From positions 2,552,001 through 2,616,000 of the forward strand of contig NZ_CP061813.1 of the NCBI RefSeq assembly GCF_014784055.1: a stretch of 64,000 nucleotides of DNA, read 5' to 3'. Source of the DNA: Polaribacter haliotis (GTDB taxonomy: Bacteria > Bacteroidota > Bacteroidia > Flavobacteriales > Flavobacteriaceae). Below are positions 18,405 through 26,926 of this stretch, in pieces (position 1 is the stretch's first letter; every line of letters starts with the position of its first letter). Below the pieces are notes generated by a model that had not been told where the DNA came from, did not search any database, and saw nothing but the letters and a program-made list of their open reading frames with translations. The position numbers and the translations under genes were made by a program.

Positions 18405-19025
18405 ATGAAAAGAAGAGAATCACTAAAAATACTAACATTTGGTTTAGGTAGTATTATTGCTACACCTATGCTTATGCAATTACTTAGTTCTTGTAAGACA
18501 GAAAATGACACGAAATTGGTCTATCCGTTTTTAACGGAAGAAGGTTTTTTTGTAGTATCTAATTTAGCAGACCTTATTTTACCAGCATCTAAAACCATTG
18601 GAGCTTTAGATGTTAAAGTGCCACAATTTATAGATTTAGTTTTAAAAAAGGTTGCTACCAAAGAAGAACAAGAAAAATTTAATAAAGGTGCTGTTCTTTT
18701 TAAAAAATCGTTTAAAGAAACTTTTGCAAAAGAAATTTATGAAGGGACAAAAAGTGATTTTTTAAAAATGTTAAACAAATATTTTAAAATCCCTTCAGAA
18801 AAACAAACACAAATTTTTAAACTACTAGAAAGCAAACAAGTTTCTACAGAAAATAAAGATACTTATTTTATGTATAGTTATTTAATGTTTATTAGACAGT
18901 ATACGCTTTTTGGTTATTACACATCAGAAGAAGTGGGAAAAGAAATTTTAACTTACAATACAACACCAGGATTTTATAATGGTTGTGTTCCAGTAGAAGA
19001 AGCTGGTAACATTCAATCTGCCTAA
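18405..19025 (+). CDS. Gluconate 2-dehydrogenase subunit 3 family protein (Tat lipoprotein)
   Basis: A 206-residue protein. The N-terminus combines a twin-arginine-like motif (MKRRESLKIL) with a lipobox ending at Cys30 (MQLLSSC). The middle has NLADLILPASKTIGALDVKVPQFIDLVL, trimmed here to the family hallmarks NLADLILPAS and VPQFIDLVL, and the end contains GCVP. Subunit 3 proteins bind the GMC large subunit and carry it through the Tat system as a passenger, then anchor it. It closes the operon. Confidence 0.85.
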   Translation: MKRRESLKILTFGLGSIIATPMLMQLLSSCKTENDTKLVYPFLTEEGFFVVSNLADLILPASKTIGALDVKVPQFIDLVLKKVATKEEQEKFNKGAVLFKKSFKETFAKEIYEGTKSDFLKMLNKYFKIPSEKQTQIFKLLESKQVSTENKDTYFMYSYLMFIRQYTLFGYYTSEEVGKEILTYNTTPGFYNGCVPVEEAGNIQSA

Positions 19026-19128
19026 GAAAATTGTTGTAGCAAAATTGTTTACAAAATTATATTACTTTTTTAAATTGATTTTTAATTAAATAGAATTACT
19101 CCTTTATTTTTTAAAATAATATTAGAAT

Positions 19129-19172
19129 ACGTTTTCTTTATTTAAAACAATTCTAAATACAAACGAAAACGT
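19129..19172. promoter_or_regulatory. Inverted repeat upstream of the sdh promoter
   Basis: ACGTTTTC (19129-19136) and GAAAACGT (19165-19172) form a perfect 8-bp inverted repeat with a 28-bp spacer, just upstream of the sdhC promoter. It could be an operator or chance in A+T-rich DNA. Confidence 0.3.
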
Positions 19173-19181
19173 TGTAATTTC

Positions 19182-19213
19182 TTTGCTTTGGTATTTGTTT
19201 CGCCGTATTTTTG
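19182..19213 (+). promoter_or_regulatory. Promoter of sdhCAB (TTTG-N20-TATTTTTG)
   Basis: TTTG at 19182-19185 and TATTTTTG at 19206-19213 match the Bacteroidetes -33/-7 consensus with a 20-bp spacer. The ATG follows 27 bp later. Confidence 0.7.
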
Positions 19214-19240
19214 TTGTTAAAATTTAATTAAACTTACACA

Positions 19241-19915
19241 ATGAGCGGATTTTTCAAATCTTCAATTGGAAGAAAAGTAGCAATGGCGCTTTCAGCGTTC
19301 TTTCTGATGTTCTTCTTACTTCAGCATTTAGCAATTAATATTTTATCGGTTTTTAGCCCAGATACTTTTAATGAAGTTTCGCATTTTATGGGAACAAATC
19401 CTCTGGTACAATTTGCATTACAACCTGTTTTAATTTTTGCGGTCGTTTTTCACTTTATAATGGGTTTCATTTTAGAATTGAAAAATTCTAGAGCAAGAAA
19501 TGTTTCTTATGCAAAAAATAACGGTGCTGCTAATTCATCTTGGATGAGCAGAAACATGATTTGGACCGGAATTACAATTTTGGCTTTTATCATTTTACAT
19601 TTTATCGATTTTTGGTTTCCAGAAATCAACACAAAATTTATACAAGGCGATTGGTCTGGAACCATTGCTGGCGTAGATGGTTTTCGTTATTATGAAGAAT
19701 TGGTTCATAAATTCGTTAGCCCACTTAGAGTTGGAGCGTATGTTGTTGCATTTGTCTTTTTAGGTATGCATTTAGCACATGGTTTTACTTCGGCATTTCA
19801 ATCTGTAGGAGCAGCTTCATTAAGAAAAAAATTAGATAATTTAGGTAAAGCATATGCAATTATAGTTCCAGCAGGATTTATTTTTATTGCTTTATATCAT
19901 CACTTTAACCATTAA
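19241..19915 (+). CDS. sdhC: Succinate dehydrogenase cytochrome b subunit
   Basis: This 224-residue integral membrane protein has five predicted TM helices (for example SAFFLMFFLLQHLAINIL and AYVVAFVFLGMHLAHGF) with His residues in them placed for two haems. It is the single-subunit b558-type anchor (type B), as in Bacteroidetes and epsilon-proteobacteria. It hosts quinone reduction and anchors SdhA/SdhB on the cytoplasmic face. It is first in sdhCAB, 12 bp before sdhA. Confidence 0.93.
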   Translation: MSGFFKSSIGRKVAMALSAFFLMFFLLQHLAINILSVFSPDTFNEVSHFMGTNPLVQFALQPVLIFAVVFHFIMGFILELKNSRARNVSYAKNNGAANSSWMSRNMIWTGITILAFIILHFIDFWFPEINTKFIQGDWSGTIAGVDGFRYYEELVHKFVSPLRVGAYVVAFVFLGMHLAHGFTSAFQSVGAASLRKKLDNLGKAYAIIVPAGFIFIALYHHFNH

Positions 19916-19927
19916 TCTTATATAATT

Positions 19928-21940
19928 ATGGCTTTAGATTCAAAAGTACCAAAGGGTCCAATTAAAGATAAATGGACAGATTATAAAAATCATATAGATT
20001 TGGTAAATCCTGCCAACAAACGTCATATAGATGTTATTGTTGTAGGTACAGGTTTAGCAGGTGGTTCTGCTTCTGCAACTTTAGCAGAATTAGGCTACAA
20101 TGTAAAAGCATTTGCTTATCAAGATTCTCCAAGAAGAGCGCATTCTATTGCGGCACAAGGAGGAATTAATGCAGCAAAAAACTATCAAGGAGATGGAGAT
20201 TCTACATACAGACTGTTTTACGACACTGTAAAAGGTGGAGATTATCGTTCTCGTGAAGCAAACGTTTATCGTTTGGCAGAGGTTTCTGCAAATATTATCG
20301 ACCAATGTGTGGCGCAAGGAGTTCCTTTCGCACGTGATTATGGTGGCTTGTTAGATAACCGTTCTTTTGGTGGAGTTTTAGTTTCTAGAACTTTTTATGC
20401 AAAAGGGCAAACTGGTCAGCAACTATTATTAGGTGCATATTCTGCAATGAACAGACAAATTGCTCGTGGAAAGATTGAAATGTTCAATCGTCATGAAATG
20501 TTAGATGTTGTAGTTGTAGATGGAAAAGCAAGAGGAATTATTGCAAGAAACTTAATCACAGGAGAAATCGAAAGACATTCTGCACACGCAGTTGTAATCG
20601 CTTCTGGAGGTTATGGAAATGTATATTTCTTATCTACAAACGCAATGGGTTCAAATGTAACTGCTGGATGGAAAATCCACAAAAAAGGAGCGCATTTTGC
20701 AAACCCTTGTTACACGCAAATTCACCCAACTTGTATTCCACGTTCTGGGGATTATCAATCTAAATTAACGTTAATGTCTGAGTCTTTAAGAAATGACGGA
20801 CGAATTTGGGTTCCAAAGAAAATGGAAGATGTAATGGCAATTAGAGAAGGTCGTAAAAAACCTACTGATTTGTCTGAAGAAGAAAGAGATTATTATTTAG
20901 AAAGAAGATATCCTGCATTTGGTAACTTAGTTCCACGTGATGTTGCATCTAGAGCAGCAAAAGAACGTTGTGATGCTGGTTTTGGAGTAAATACAACAGG
21001 AGAAGCTGTGTATTTAGATTTTAAATCTGCAATTACAAGATATGGAATTGAGCAAGCGAAGATTCATAATATTAAGAATCCTTCTGATGCAAAAATATAC
21101 GAATTAGGGCAAGCAATTGTTGAAGCGAAATATGGAAACTTATTCCAGATGTACGAGAAAATTGTAGATCAAGATCCATATAAAACACCAATGATGATTT
21201 ATCCTGCAGTACACTACACAATGGGTGGTGTTTGGGTAGATTATAATTTAATGACAACTATTCCTGGATGTTATTGTATTGGAGAAGCAAATTTCTCTGA
21301 TCATGGAGCAAACAGATTAGGAGCCTCTGCATTAATGCAAGGTTTAGCAGATGGTTATTTTGTGTTGCCATATACCATTGGAGATTATTTATCTGGAGAT
21401 ATTAGAACTGGAAAAATTTCTACAGATACTCCAGAATTTGAAGCTGCTGAAAAAGAAGTTTCAGAAAGAATTAATTTCTTCGTGAATAATAAAGGAACAA
21501 AATCAGTAGATTATTTTCACAAGAAATTAGGAAAAGTAATGTGGGATAAAGCAGGAATGTCTCGAAATGCAACTGGTCTAAAAGAAGCAATGGCAGAAAT
21601 TAAAGCAATTCGTGAAGAGTTTTGGAAAGAAGTTTCTGTTCCTGGAACTGCTAATGAAATGAATCCTGAATTAGAAAAAGCAGGACGTGTAGCAGATTTC
21701 TTGGAGTTAGGAGAATTGTTCGCAAAAGATGCTTTAATGAGAGAAGAATCTTGTGGAGGTCACTTTAGAGAAGAATCTGCAGAATTAGATGGTCCTCAAA
21801 AAGGAGAAGCAAAACGTAATGATGAAGATTTTGCATTTGTTGCTGCTTGGGAATATAAAGGAGAACCTGCAGATGCAGTTTTACATAAAGAAGAATTAGA
21901 GTTTAACGATATTGAATTAAAACAACGTTCATATAAATAA
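19928..21940 (+). CDS. sdhA: Succinate dehydrogenase/fumarate reductase flavoprotein subunit
   Basis: 670 residues. The FAD motif is [19 protein letters not shown] and the covalent-flavin His lies in [13 protein letters not shown]. The active-site segments [10 protein letters not shown] and [11 protein letters not shown] are intact, as is the [19 protein letters not shown] motif. It oxidises succinate to fumarate in the TCA cycle and passes electrons to SdhB. The length fits the type-B flavoprotein group, which is longer than E. coli SdhA. It sits between sdhC and sdhB with short gaps. Confidence 0.96.
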   Translation: MALDSKVPKGPIKDKWTDYKNHIDLVNPANKRHIDVIVVGTGLAGGSASATLAELGYNVKAFAYQDSPRRAHSIAAQGGINAAKNYQGDGDSTYRLFYDTVKGGDYRSREANVYRLAEVSANIIDQCVAQGVPFARDYGGLLDNRSFGGVLVSRTFYAKGQTGQQLLLGAYSAMNRQIARGKIEMFNRHEMLDVVVVDGKARGIIARNLITGEIERHSAHAVVIASGGYGNVYFLSTNAMGSNVTAGWKIHKKGAHFANPCYTQIHPTCIPRSGDYQSKLTLMSESLRNDGRIWVPKKMEDVMAIREGRKKPTDLSEEERDYYLERRYPAFGNLVPRDVASRAAKERCDAGFGVNTTGEAVYLDFKSAITRYGIEQAKIHNIKNPSDAKIYELGQAIVEAKYGNLFQMYEKIVDQDPYKTPMMIYPAVHYTMGGVWVDYNLMTTIPGCYCIGEANFSDHGANRLGASALMQGLADGYFVLPYTIGDYLSGDIRTGKISTDTPEFEAAEKEVSERINFFVNNKGTKSVDYFHKKLGKVMWDKAGMSRNATGLKEAMAEIKAIREEFWKEVSVPGTANEMNPELEKAGRVADFLELGELFAKDALMREESCGGHFREESAELDGPQKGEAKRNDEDFAFVAAWEYKGEPADAVLHKEELEFNDIELKQRSYK

Positions 21941-21948
21941 AAGACAAA

Positions 21949-22689
21949 ATGAATTTAACTTTAAAAATTTGGAGACAAAAGGACGCAAGTTCAAAAGGTC
22001 AGATGGTTGATTATAAAGTGACTGAAATTTCAGAACATATGTCTTTTTTAGAAATGATGGATGTTTTAAATGAACAGTTAGTAAATTCTGGTGAAGAGCC
22101 AGTTGCCTTCGATCACGATTGTAGAGAAGGAATTTGCGGAATGTGTTCTATGTACATTAATGGAGAAGCACATGGGCCAGACAGAGGTGTGACCACTTGT
22201 CAATTGCACATGAGAATGTTTAAAGATGGCGATACAATTACAATCGAACCATTTAGAGCAGCTGCTTTTCCTGTATTAAAAGATTTAGTAGTAGATAGAA
22301 GTTCTTTTGATAGAATACAACATGCAGGTGGTTATATTTCTGTAAATACCTCTGGAAACACGCAAGACGCAAATTCAATTCCTATTTCTAAACATGCTGC
22401 AGACGAAGCAATGGATGCTGCAACTTGTATTGGATGTGGAGCTTGTGTTGCAACGTGTAAAAACAGTTCTGCAATGTTATTTGTGGGTGCAAAAGTATCT
22501 CAATATGCTTTATTACCACAAGGACAAGTAGAAGCTGCAGACAGAGTTAGAAACATGGTTGCACAGATGGATTTAGAAGGTTTTGGAAACTGTACAAATA
22601 CAGGTGCATGTGAAGTAGAATGCCCAAAAGGAATTTCTTTAGAAAACATCGCAAGAATGAACAGAGAGTTAATGAAAGCTTCAGTTTAA
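21949..22689 (+). CDS. sdhB: Succinate dehydrogenase iron-sulfur subunit
   Basis: 246 residues with all three cluster motifs: [2Fe-2S] in [10 protein letters not shown] plus a later Cys (TTCQ), [4Fe-4S] in [11 protein letters not shown], and the third cluster region in [16 protein letters not shown]. It carries electrons from the flavoprotein to the quinone site in SdhC. It is the last gene of the operon and ends just before a strong terminator. Confidence 0.96.
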   Translation: MNLTLKIWRQKDASSKGQMVDYKVTEISEHMSFLEMMDVLNEQLVNSGEEPVAFDHDCREGICGMCSMYINGEAHGPDRGVTTCQLHMRMFKDGDTITIEPFRAAAFPVLKDLVVDRSSFDRIQHAGGYISVNTSGNTQDANSIPISKHAADEAMDAATCIGCGACVATCKNSSAMLFVGAKVSQYALLPQGQVEAADRVRNMVAQMDLEGFGNCTNTGACEVECPKGISLENIARMNRELMKASV

Positions 22690-22712
22690 GAAAAAAAATT
22701 AAAATATATTCG

Positions 22713-22745
22713 AAAAGCCTGATAATTTTATCAGGCTTTTTTTAT
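22713..22745. terminator. Bidirectional terminator between sdhB and rnhA
   Basis: AAAAGCCTGATA pairs with TATCAGGCTTTT across a 4-nt loop, with more T residues to the right. It serves sdhB (plus) and rnhA (minus). Confidence 0.9.
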
Positions 22746-22748
22746 TAC

Positions 22749-23384
22749 TTACTTTCTCCCAAAATCCGCAGGAATTTCTCCCCAAGCTTTTGTTTCCCAT
22801 TTTAAAATTGGATTTTTAACCGTGTTTTCTTTCAGCCATTTTTCTGCTCTTTTTATTAATTCTAATAAGTCTTTATTAGAAGCATCGAAAGTAATATTTG
22901 TTTTACAACGTTTCTGTTTTACCCAATTCATAGCAATTTTAGAATCGGAATAAATTGGCAAGTCTTCTTTGTTTTTACTCTTTAAAAGTGCAATTCCATG
23001 TACCAAAGCTAAAAACTCTCCTATATTATTTGTTCCTTTTTTATAAGGACCTTTTCTAAAAATTTCTTGTTTATTATGAGTAAGTACACCTCTATATTCC
23101 ATCTTTCCAGGATTTCCAGAACAAGCAGCGTCCACAGAGATACTTTCTAAATTTGGTGCGCCATATTTAGCTTTTTCGGAAGTAGATAAAATTGATTTTG
23201 TAGTATTTTTACCTTTATAATCTTCATATTTTTTAGAAAAAGCAATTTCAGCCTCATCTAAACTGGCGAAAGATTTGTATTGCGCACCTTCAAAACCGTC
23301 AATTTGTTTTTTGCATACGTTCCAAGACGTGTAAATTCCTTTTTTACGTCCATTCCAAACAACATAAAACTTTTTTTTACTCAT
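22749..23384 (-). CDS. rnhA: Ribonuclease H with N-terminal hybrid-binding domain
   Basis: 211 residues. The first 50 form a viroplasmin-like RNA/DNA hybrid-binding domain (FYVVWNGRKKGIYTSWNVCK). The RNase H fold follows with catalytic acids Asp85 (VDAACSGNPG), Glu123 (GEFLALVHG) and Asp147 (YSDSKIA), and a C-terminal Asp in PADFGRK. It removes RNA from hybrids and R-loops. It is most like RNase H1 of eukaryotic/Bacillus layout. Its start overlaps the purN stop by 8 bp, so the two are translationally coupled. Confidence 0.92.
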   Translation of the reverse strand: MSKKKFYVVWNGRKKGIYTSWNVCKKQIDGFEGAQYKSFASLDEAEIAFSKKYEDYKGKNTTKSILSTSEKAKYGAPNLESISVDAACSGNPGKMEYRGVLTHNKQEIFRKGPYKKGTNNIGEFLALVHGIALLKSKNKEDLPIYSDSKIAMNWVKQKRCKTNITFDASNKDLLELIKRAEKWLKENTVKNPILKWETKAWGEIPADFGRK

Positions 23385-23949
23385 TTGTAGTTAAAATTAC
23401 CTCTTCAATTACCTTTGGAAAATAGGTTTGCTCCAAAACATGAATTTTTCCTGCGATTGTTTCAGGAGTATCTGCATCATTTAACGCCGTTTTTGCTTGA
23501 AAAATAATGGCACCTTCGTCGTAATTTGCATTTACATAGTGAATTGTAATGCCAGTTTCCCATTCTTTATTCTCTTTTACAGCTTTATGAACATGCATTC
23601 CATACATTCCTTTTCCACCATATTTTGGCAATAACGCAGGATGAATGTTAATAATTTTTTTAGGAAAAGCATCAATAATAGTAGCTGGAATTTTCCATAA
23701 AAAACCGGCAAGAATTACCAAGTCTGCCTCTTCTTTTAAGATATTTAATACAAAATCCGACTTAGTAAACTGTTCTCTATTAAAATATAAACAGCTAATA
23801 TTTAGGTTTTTACACCTCTCAAAAACTTTGGCATGTTCATTGTTACACAACACTTTAGTAACCTTAGCGGTTTTAGTGTGATTAAAAAACCTGATAATGT
23901 TTTCTGCGTTCGAACCAGAACCAGATGCAAAAATAACAATACGCTTCAT
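23377..23949 (-). CDS. purN: Phosphoribosylglycinamide formyltransferase
   Basis: 190 residues, the normal length for PurN. The N-terminus is the phosphate-binding loop FASGSGSNAENI. The catalytic triad is Asn101 and His103 in INIHPALLP, with Asp144 in NANYDEGAI. It transfers the formyl group from 10-formyl-THF to GAR in step 3 of purine synthesis. It is transcribed divergently from acpP and is first in a two-gene unit with rnhA. Confidence 0.95.
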   Translation of the reverse strand: MKRIVIFASGSGSNAENIIRFFNHTKTAKVTKVLCNNEHAKVFERCKNLNISCLYFNREQFTKSDFVLNILKEEADLVILAGFLWKIPATIIDAFPKKIINIHPALLPKYGGKGMYGMHVHKAVKENKEWETGITIHYVNANYDEGAIIFQAKTALNDADTPETIAGKIHVLEQTYFPKVIEEVILTTNE

Positions 23950-24080
23950 AACTATATTTCTAAGCTACAAAAAAAGGAATAATTATTAACAAACCGATTA
24001 TTTTTGTGAAGATTAAAAAATTTTCTTTACATTTAGTAATCATTTTTCGGACAAAAATTAGATATAATTAATAAGATTTG

Positions 24081-24088
24081 TATTTTTG
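24081..24088 (+). promoter_or_regulatory. -7 promoter element of the acpP operon
   Basis: TATTTTTG matches TAnnTTTG, 30 bp before the acpP ATG. The -33 box is not clear. Confidence 0.6.
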
Positions 24089-24118
24089 CCCCGATTTAAA
24101 ATTTAAAATTAAAAAATT

Positions 24119-24355
24119 ATGTCAGACATTGCATCAAGAGTAAAAGCGATTATCGTAGACAAATTAGGCGTTGACGATAACGAAGTAACAACAGAAGCTA
24201 GCTTCACAAACGATTTAGGAGCAGATTCTTTGGATACTGTTGAGTTAATTATGGAATTCGAAAAGGAATTCGATATTCAAATTCCAGACGACCAAGCTGA
24301 AAACATCGGTACAGTAGGTCAAGCAGTAAGCTATATTGAAGAAGCAAAAAAGTAA
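24119..24355 (+). CDS. acpP: Acyl carrier protein
   Basis: A 78-residue acidic protein. The 4'-phosphopantetheine attachment site is Ser37 in [11 protein letters not shown]. It carries acyl intermediates of type II fatty acid synthesis in the cytoplasm. It sits 13 bp upstream of fabF, the usual pairing, and has a good promoter. Confidence 0.97.
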   Translation: MSDIASRVKAIIVDKLGVDDNEVTTEASFTNDLGADSLDTVELIMEFEKEFDIQIPDDQAENIGTVGQAVSYIEEAKK

Positions 24356-24368
24356 TATTTTATAGTAT

Positions 24369-25622
24369 ATGCAATTAAAACGAGTAGTAGTAACTGGACT
24401 TGGAGCATTAACGCCCATAGGAAATAATATTGAAGAATATTGGAACGCTTTAGTTAACGGAGTTAGCGGAGCTGCGCCTATAACGCATTTTGATGCTTCC
24501 AAGTCCAAGACTCGTTTTGCTTGTGAAGTTAAAAACTTTGAAGCTACAGATTTCATCAATCGAAAGGATGCTCGTAAAATGGATAAATTTACGCAATATG
24601 CAATGGTTGCTTCAGATGAAGCAATTGCAGATGCGAATTTAGATTTAGATACCATTAATAAATTGCGAGTTGGTGTAATTTGGGGAGCAGGAATAGGTGG
24701 TTTAGAAACTTTACAGAATGAAGTTTTAGACTATGCTGCTGGAGATGGTACTCCAAAATTTAATCCTTTCTTTATTCCAAAAATGATTGCAGACATTGCA
24801 CCAGGTCATATTTCCATTAAACATGGTTTTATGGGACCTAATTATACAACAGTTTCAGCATGTGCTTCATCCGCAAACGCGATGATAGATGCTTTAAACT
24901 ATATAAGATTAGGTTATTGCGATGTTATTGTAACTGGAGGTTCTGAAGCGGCTGTTGCTATTGCAGGAGTTGGTGGATTTAGTTCTATGCAAGCTTTATC
25001 AACAAGAAACGATAGTCCAGAAACTGCATCAAGACCATTTGACGCAAACAGAGAGGGCTTTGTTTTAGGAGAAGGAGCAGGAGCAATTGTATTAGAAGAA
25101 TACGAATACGCCAAAGCAAGAGGCGCAAAAATTTATGCAGAAGTAATTGGAGGAGGAATGTCTTCTGATGCTTACCACATTACTGCACCACATCCAGAAG
25201 GAATTGGGGTAATAGCTGTAATGAAAAACTGTTTAGAAAATTCTGGTATAAAACCAGAAGATGTAGATCATATTAATACTCATGGGACTTCAACTCCACT
25301 TGGAGATGTTGCAGAATTGAAAGCAATTTCGGCTGTATTTGGAGATCATGCAAAGAATATCAATATTAATTCTACAAAATCTATGACAGGTCATTTATTG
25401 GGTGCTGCAGGAGCTGTAGAATCAATTGCTGCAATATTAGCAATGAAACATGGTATTGTGCCACCAACAATAAATCATACAACAGTAGACGAAAACATTA
25501 ATCCAGAGTTAAACTTAACACTTAATAAAGCTCAAAAGAGAGATATTAAAGTGGCCATGAGTAACACTTTTGGTTTTGGAGGTCATAATGCATGTGTTGC
25601 TTTCAAGAAATTAGATGAATAA
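24369..25622 (+). CDS. fabF: Beta-ketoacyl-ACP synthase II
   Basis: 417 residues with the Cys-His-His triad: Cys165 (TVSACASSANAM), His305 (NTHGTSTPLGD) and His342 (KSMTGHLLGAAG). It extends acyl-ACP with malonyl-ACP. The C-terminal motif SNTFGFGGHNACV is intact. It lies between acpP and rnc, 3 bp before rnc, as one transcription unit. Confidence 0.97.
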   Translation: MQLKRVVVTGLGALTPIGNNIEEYWNALVNGVSGAAPITHFDASKSKTRFACEVKNFEATDFINRKDARKMDKFTQYAMVASDEAIADANLDLDTINKLRVGVIWGAGIGGLETLQNEVLDYAAGDGTPKFNPFFIPKMIADIAPGHISIKHGFMGPNYTTVSACASSANAMIDALNYIRLGYCDVIVTGGSEAAVAIAGVGGFSSMQALSTRNDSPETASRPFDANREGFVLGEGAGAIVLEEYEYAKARGAKIYAEVIGGGMSSDAYHITAPHPEGIGVIAVMKNCLENSGIKPEDVDHINTHGTSTPLGDVAELKAISAVFGDHAKNININSTKSMTGHLLGAAGAVESIAAILAMKHGIVPPTINHTTVDENINPELNLTLNKAQKRDIKVAMSNTFGFGGHNACVAFKKLDE

Positions 25623-25625
25623 TCT

Positions 25626-26363
25626 ATGAATTTATTTCGTAAAATAGTCCAATCTCACAAAGAAGAAGACTCAGAATTATTTCACGAACTAAAAAAACTA
25701 CTAAATTTTTCTCCAAAGAAAATAGAAAGATATAAAAAAGCTTTCACACATAGGTCCGTACAAAAATTAGATAGTTATGGAAATCCTATTAATTACGAAC
25801 GTTTAGAATTTCTTGGAGATTCTATTTTAGGATCTGTAATCGCTTCTTATTTATACAAAAAAGTTCCAGAAGGTACAGAAGGCTATTTAACGCAAATGCG
25901 TTCTAAAATAGTTAGTAGAGAACATTTAAATGAACTTGGAAAAGACCTAAACTTAATAAAATTTGTAGATAGTAATATCGATCAAGCAAATGTTGGCGAC
26001 AATATTCATGGCAATATTTTTGAAGCGCTAATTGGAGCTATTTATTTAGATAAAGGTTATAACTTTTGTCAAAAATTTATATACGAAAATGTAATAGTAC
26101 CTTATGTAGATATCGAAAAACTAGAAGGTAAAATTACAAGTTATAAAGGTGTAATTATAGAATGGTGCCAAAAGCAGAAAAAAAAATATATTTTCGATAC
26201 GTATGAAGATTCTGGAAACGAGCTTGTAAAACACTTTAGTGTAAAAATAAGTATCGATGGAGAACAGATTGCAAAAGGAAGAGCTACTTCTAAGAAAAAA
26301 GCAGAAGAACAAGCTTCCAAAAGGGTGTATTTTGCTTTTCAAGATCAAATTTCATTAGACTAA
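25626..26363 (+). CDS. rnc: Ribonuclease III
   Basis: 245 residues. The RNase III signature is NYERLEFLGDSIL, with the second metal-binding acid in GNIFEALIGAIYLDKG. A double-stranded RNA-binding domain covers about residues 175-240 and ends in ATSKKKAEEQASKR. It processes rRNA precursors and other dsRNA. Gene order acpP-fabF-rnc is widespread in bacteria. Confidence 0.95.
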   Translation: MNLFRKIVQSHKEEDSELFHELKKLLNFSPKKIERYKKAFTHRSVQKLDSYGNPINYERLEFLGDSILGSVIASYLYKKVPEGTEGYLTQMRSKIVSREHLNELGKDLNLIKFVDSNIDQANVGDNIHGNIFEALIGAIYLDKGYNFCQKFIYENVIVPYVDIEKLEGKITSYKGVIIEWCQKQKKKYIFDTYEDSGNELVKHFSVKISIDGEQIAKGRATSKKKAEEQASKRVYFAFQDQISLD

Positions 26364-26453
26364 AGCGATATCGTTTTCGTTAAAATAAGCCCGAAAACTC
26401 ATAAACAATTAGTAATTTAGCACAATATTAAGCGCAAAGTAAATTTACAATTT

Positions 26454-26924
26454 ATGCAAATTCATGCTTTAGGTTTAGATGATTTCTGTGAAGAAGAATA
26501 TTCTTTAATTGGTATTCATACAGCATTAGAAGATTACAAGCTGGCATATTTGTTAAATAAAAATTTAAGTACGCGTTTATCTAAATCGCCAAAAGATTTA
26601 GAATTCGAAAGCGATAAAAAAAAAGGATCGTTTTCTATCTATAATTTCTCAAGCAAAAAATATGACTTTGAGTGGTTTTTAATTGCAAATAGCTTTAAAA
26701 GAGAAAATCAAACCGAACCAAACGAATTATTATTAACTACAGAAACGAAAACATATTTAATTCCAGAAAAGAAAAAGGTCGACTTTTTTATTAAAATTTC
26801 TGGTGAAGTTGGGTATGATTACGTTTCAGAAACTGTAAATAAGATTAAAGGTATTGAACAGATAATAACATCCTATTCAATAGATAAGAACACACTAAAG
26901 TCAAAAGACTTTTTAATATTTTAA
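26454..26924 (+). CDS. IPExxxVDY family protein
   Basis: A 156-residue soluble protein with the family motif in the form LIPEKKKVDFFIKI near residues 98-111. No signal or TM segment is present. The family is known from Bacteroidetes and has no assigned role. Here it lies between rnc and pyk (2 bp before pyk), separated from rnc by 90 bp. Constant linkage to rnc and pyk is remembered for flavobacteria. Confidence 0.85.
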   Translation: MQIHALGLDDFCEEEYSLIGIHTALEDYKLAYLLNKNLSTRLSKSPKDLEFESDKKKGSFSIYNFSSKKYDFEWFLIANSFKRENQTEPNELLLTTETKTYLIPEKKKVDFFIKISGEVGYDYVSETVNKIKGIEQIITSYSIDKNTLKSKDFLIF

Positions 26925-26926
26925 GA

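Noticed and set aside
26373..26398. Terminator between rnc and the IPExxxVDY gene
   Set aside because: The GTTTTCG/CGAAAAC arms have a long 12-bp loop and no T-run, so this is not a convincing terminator.
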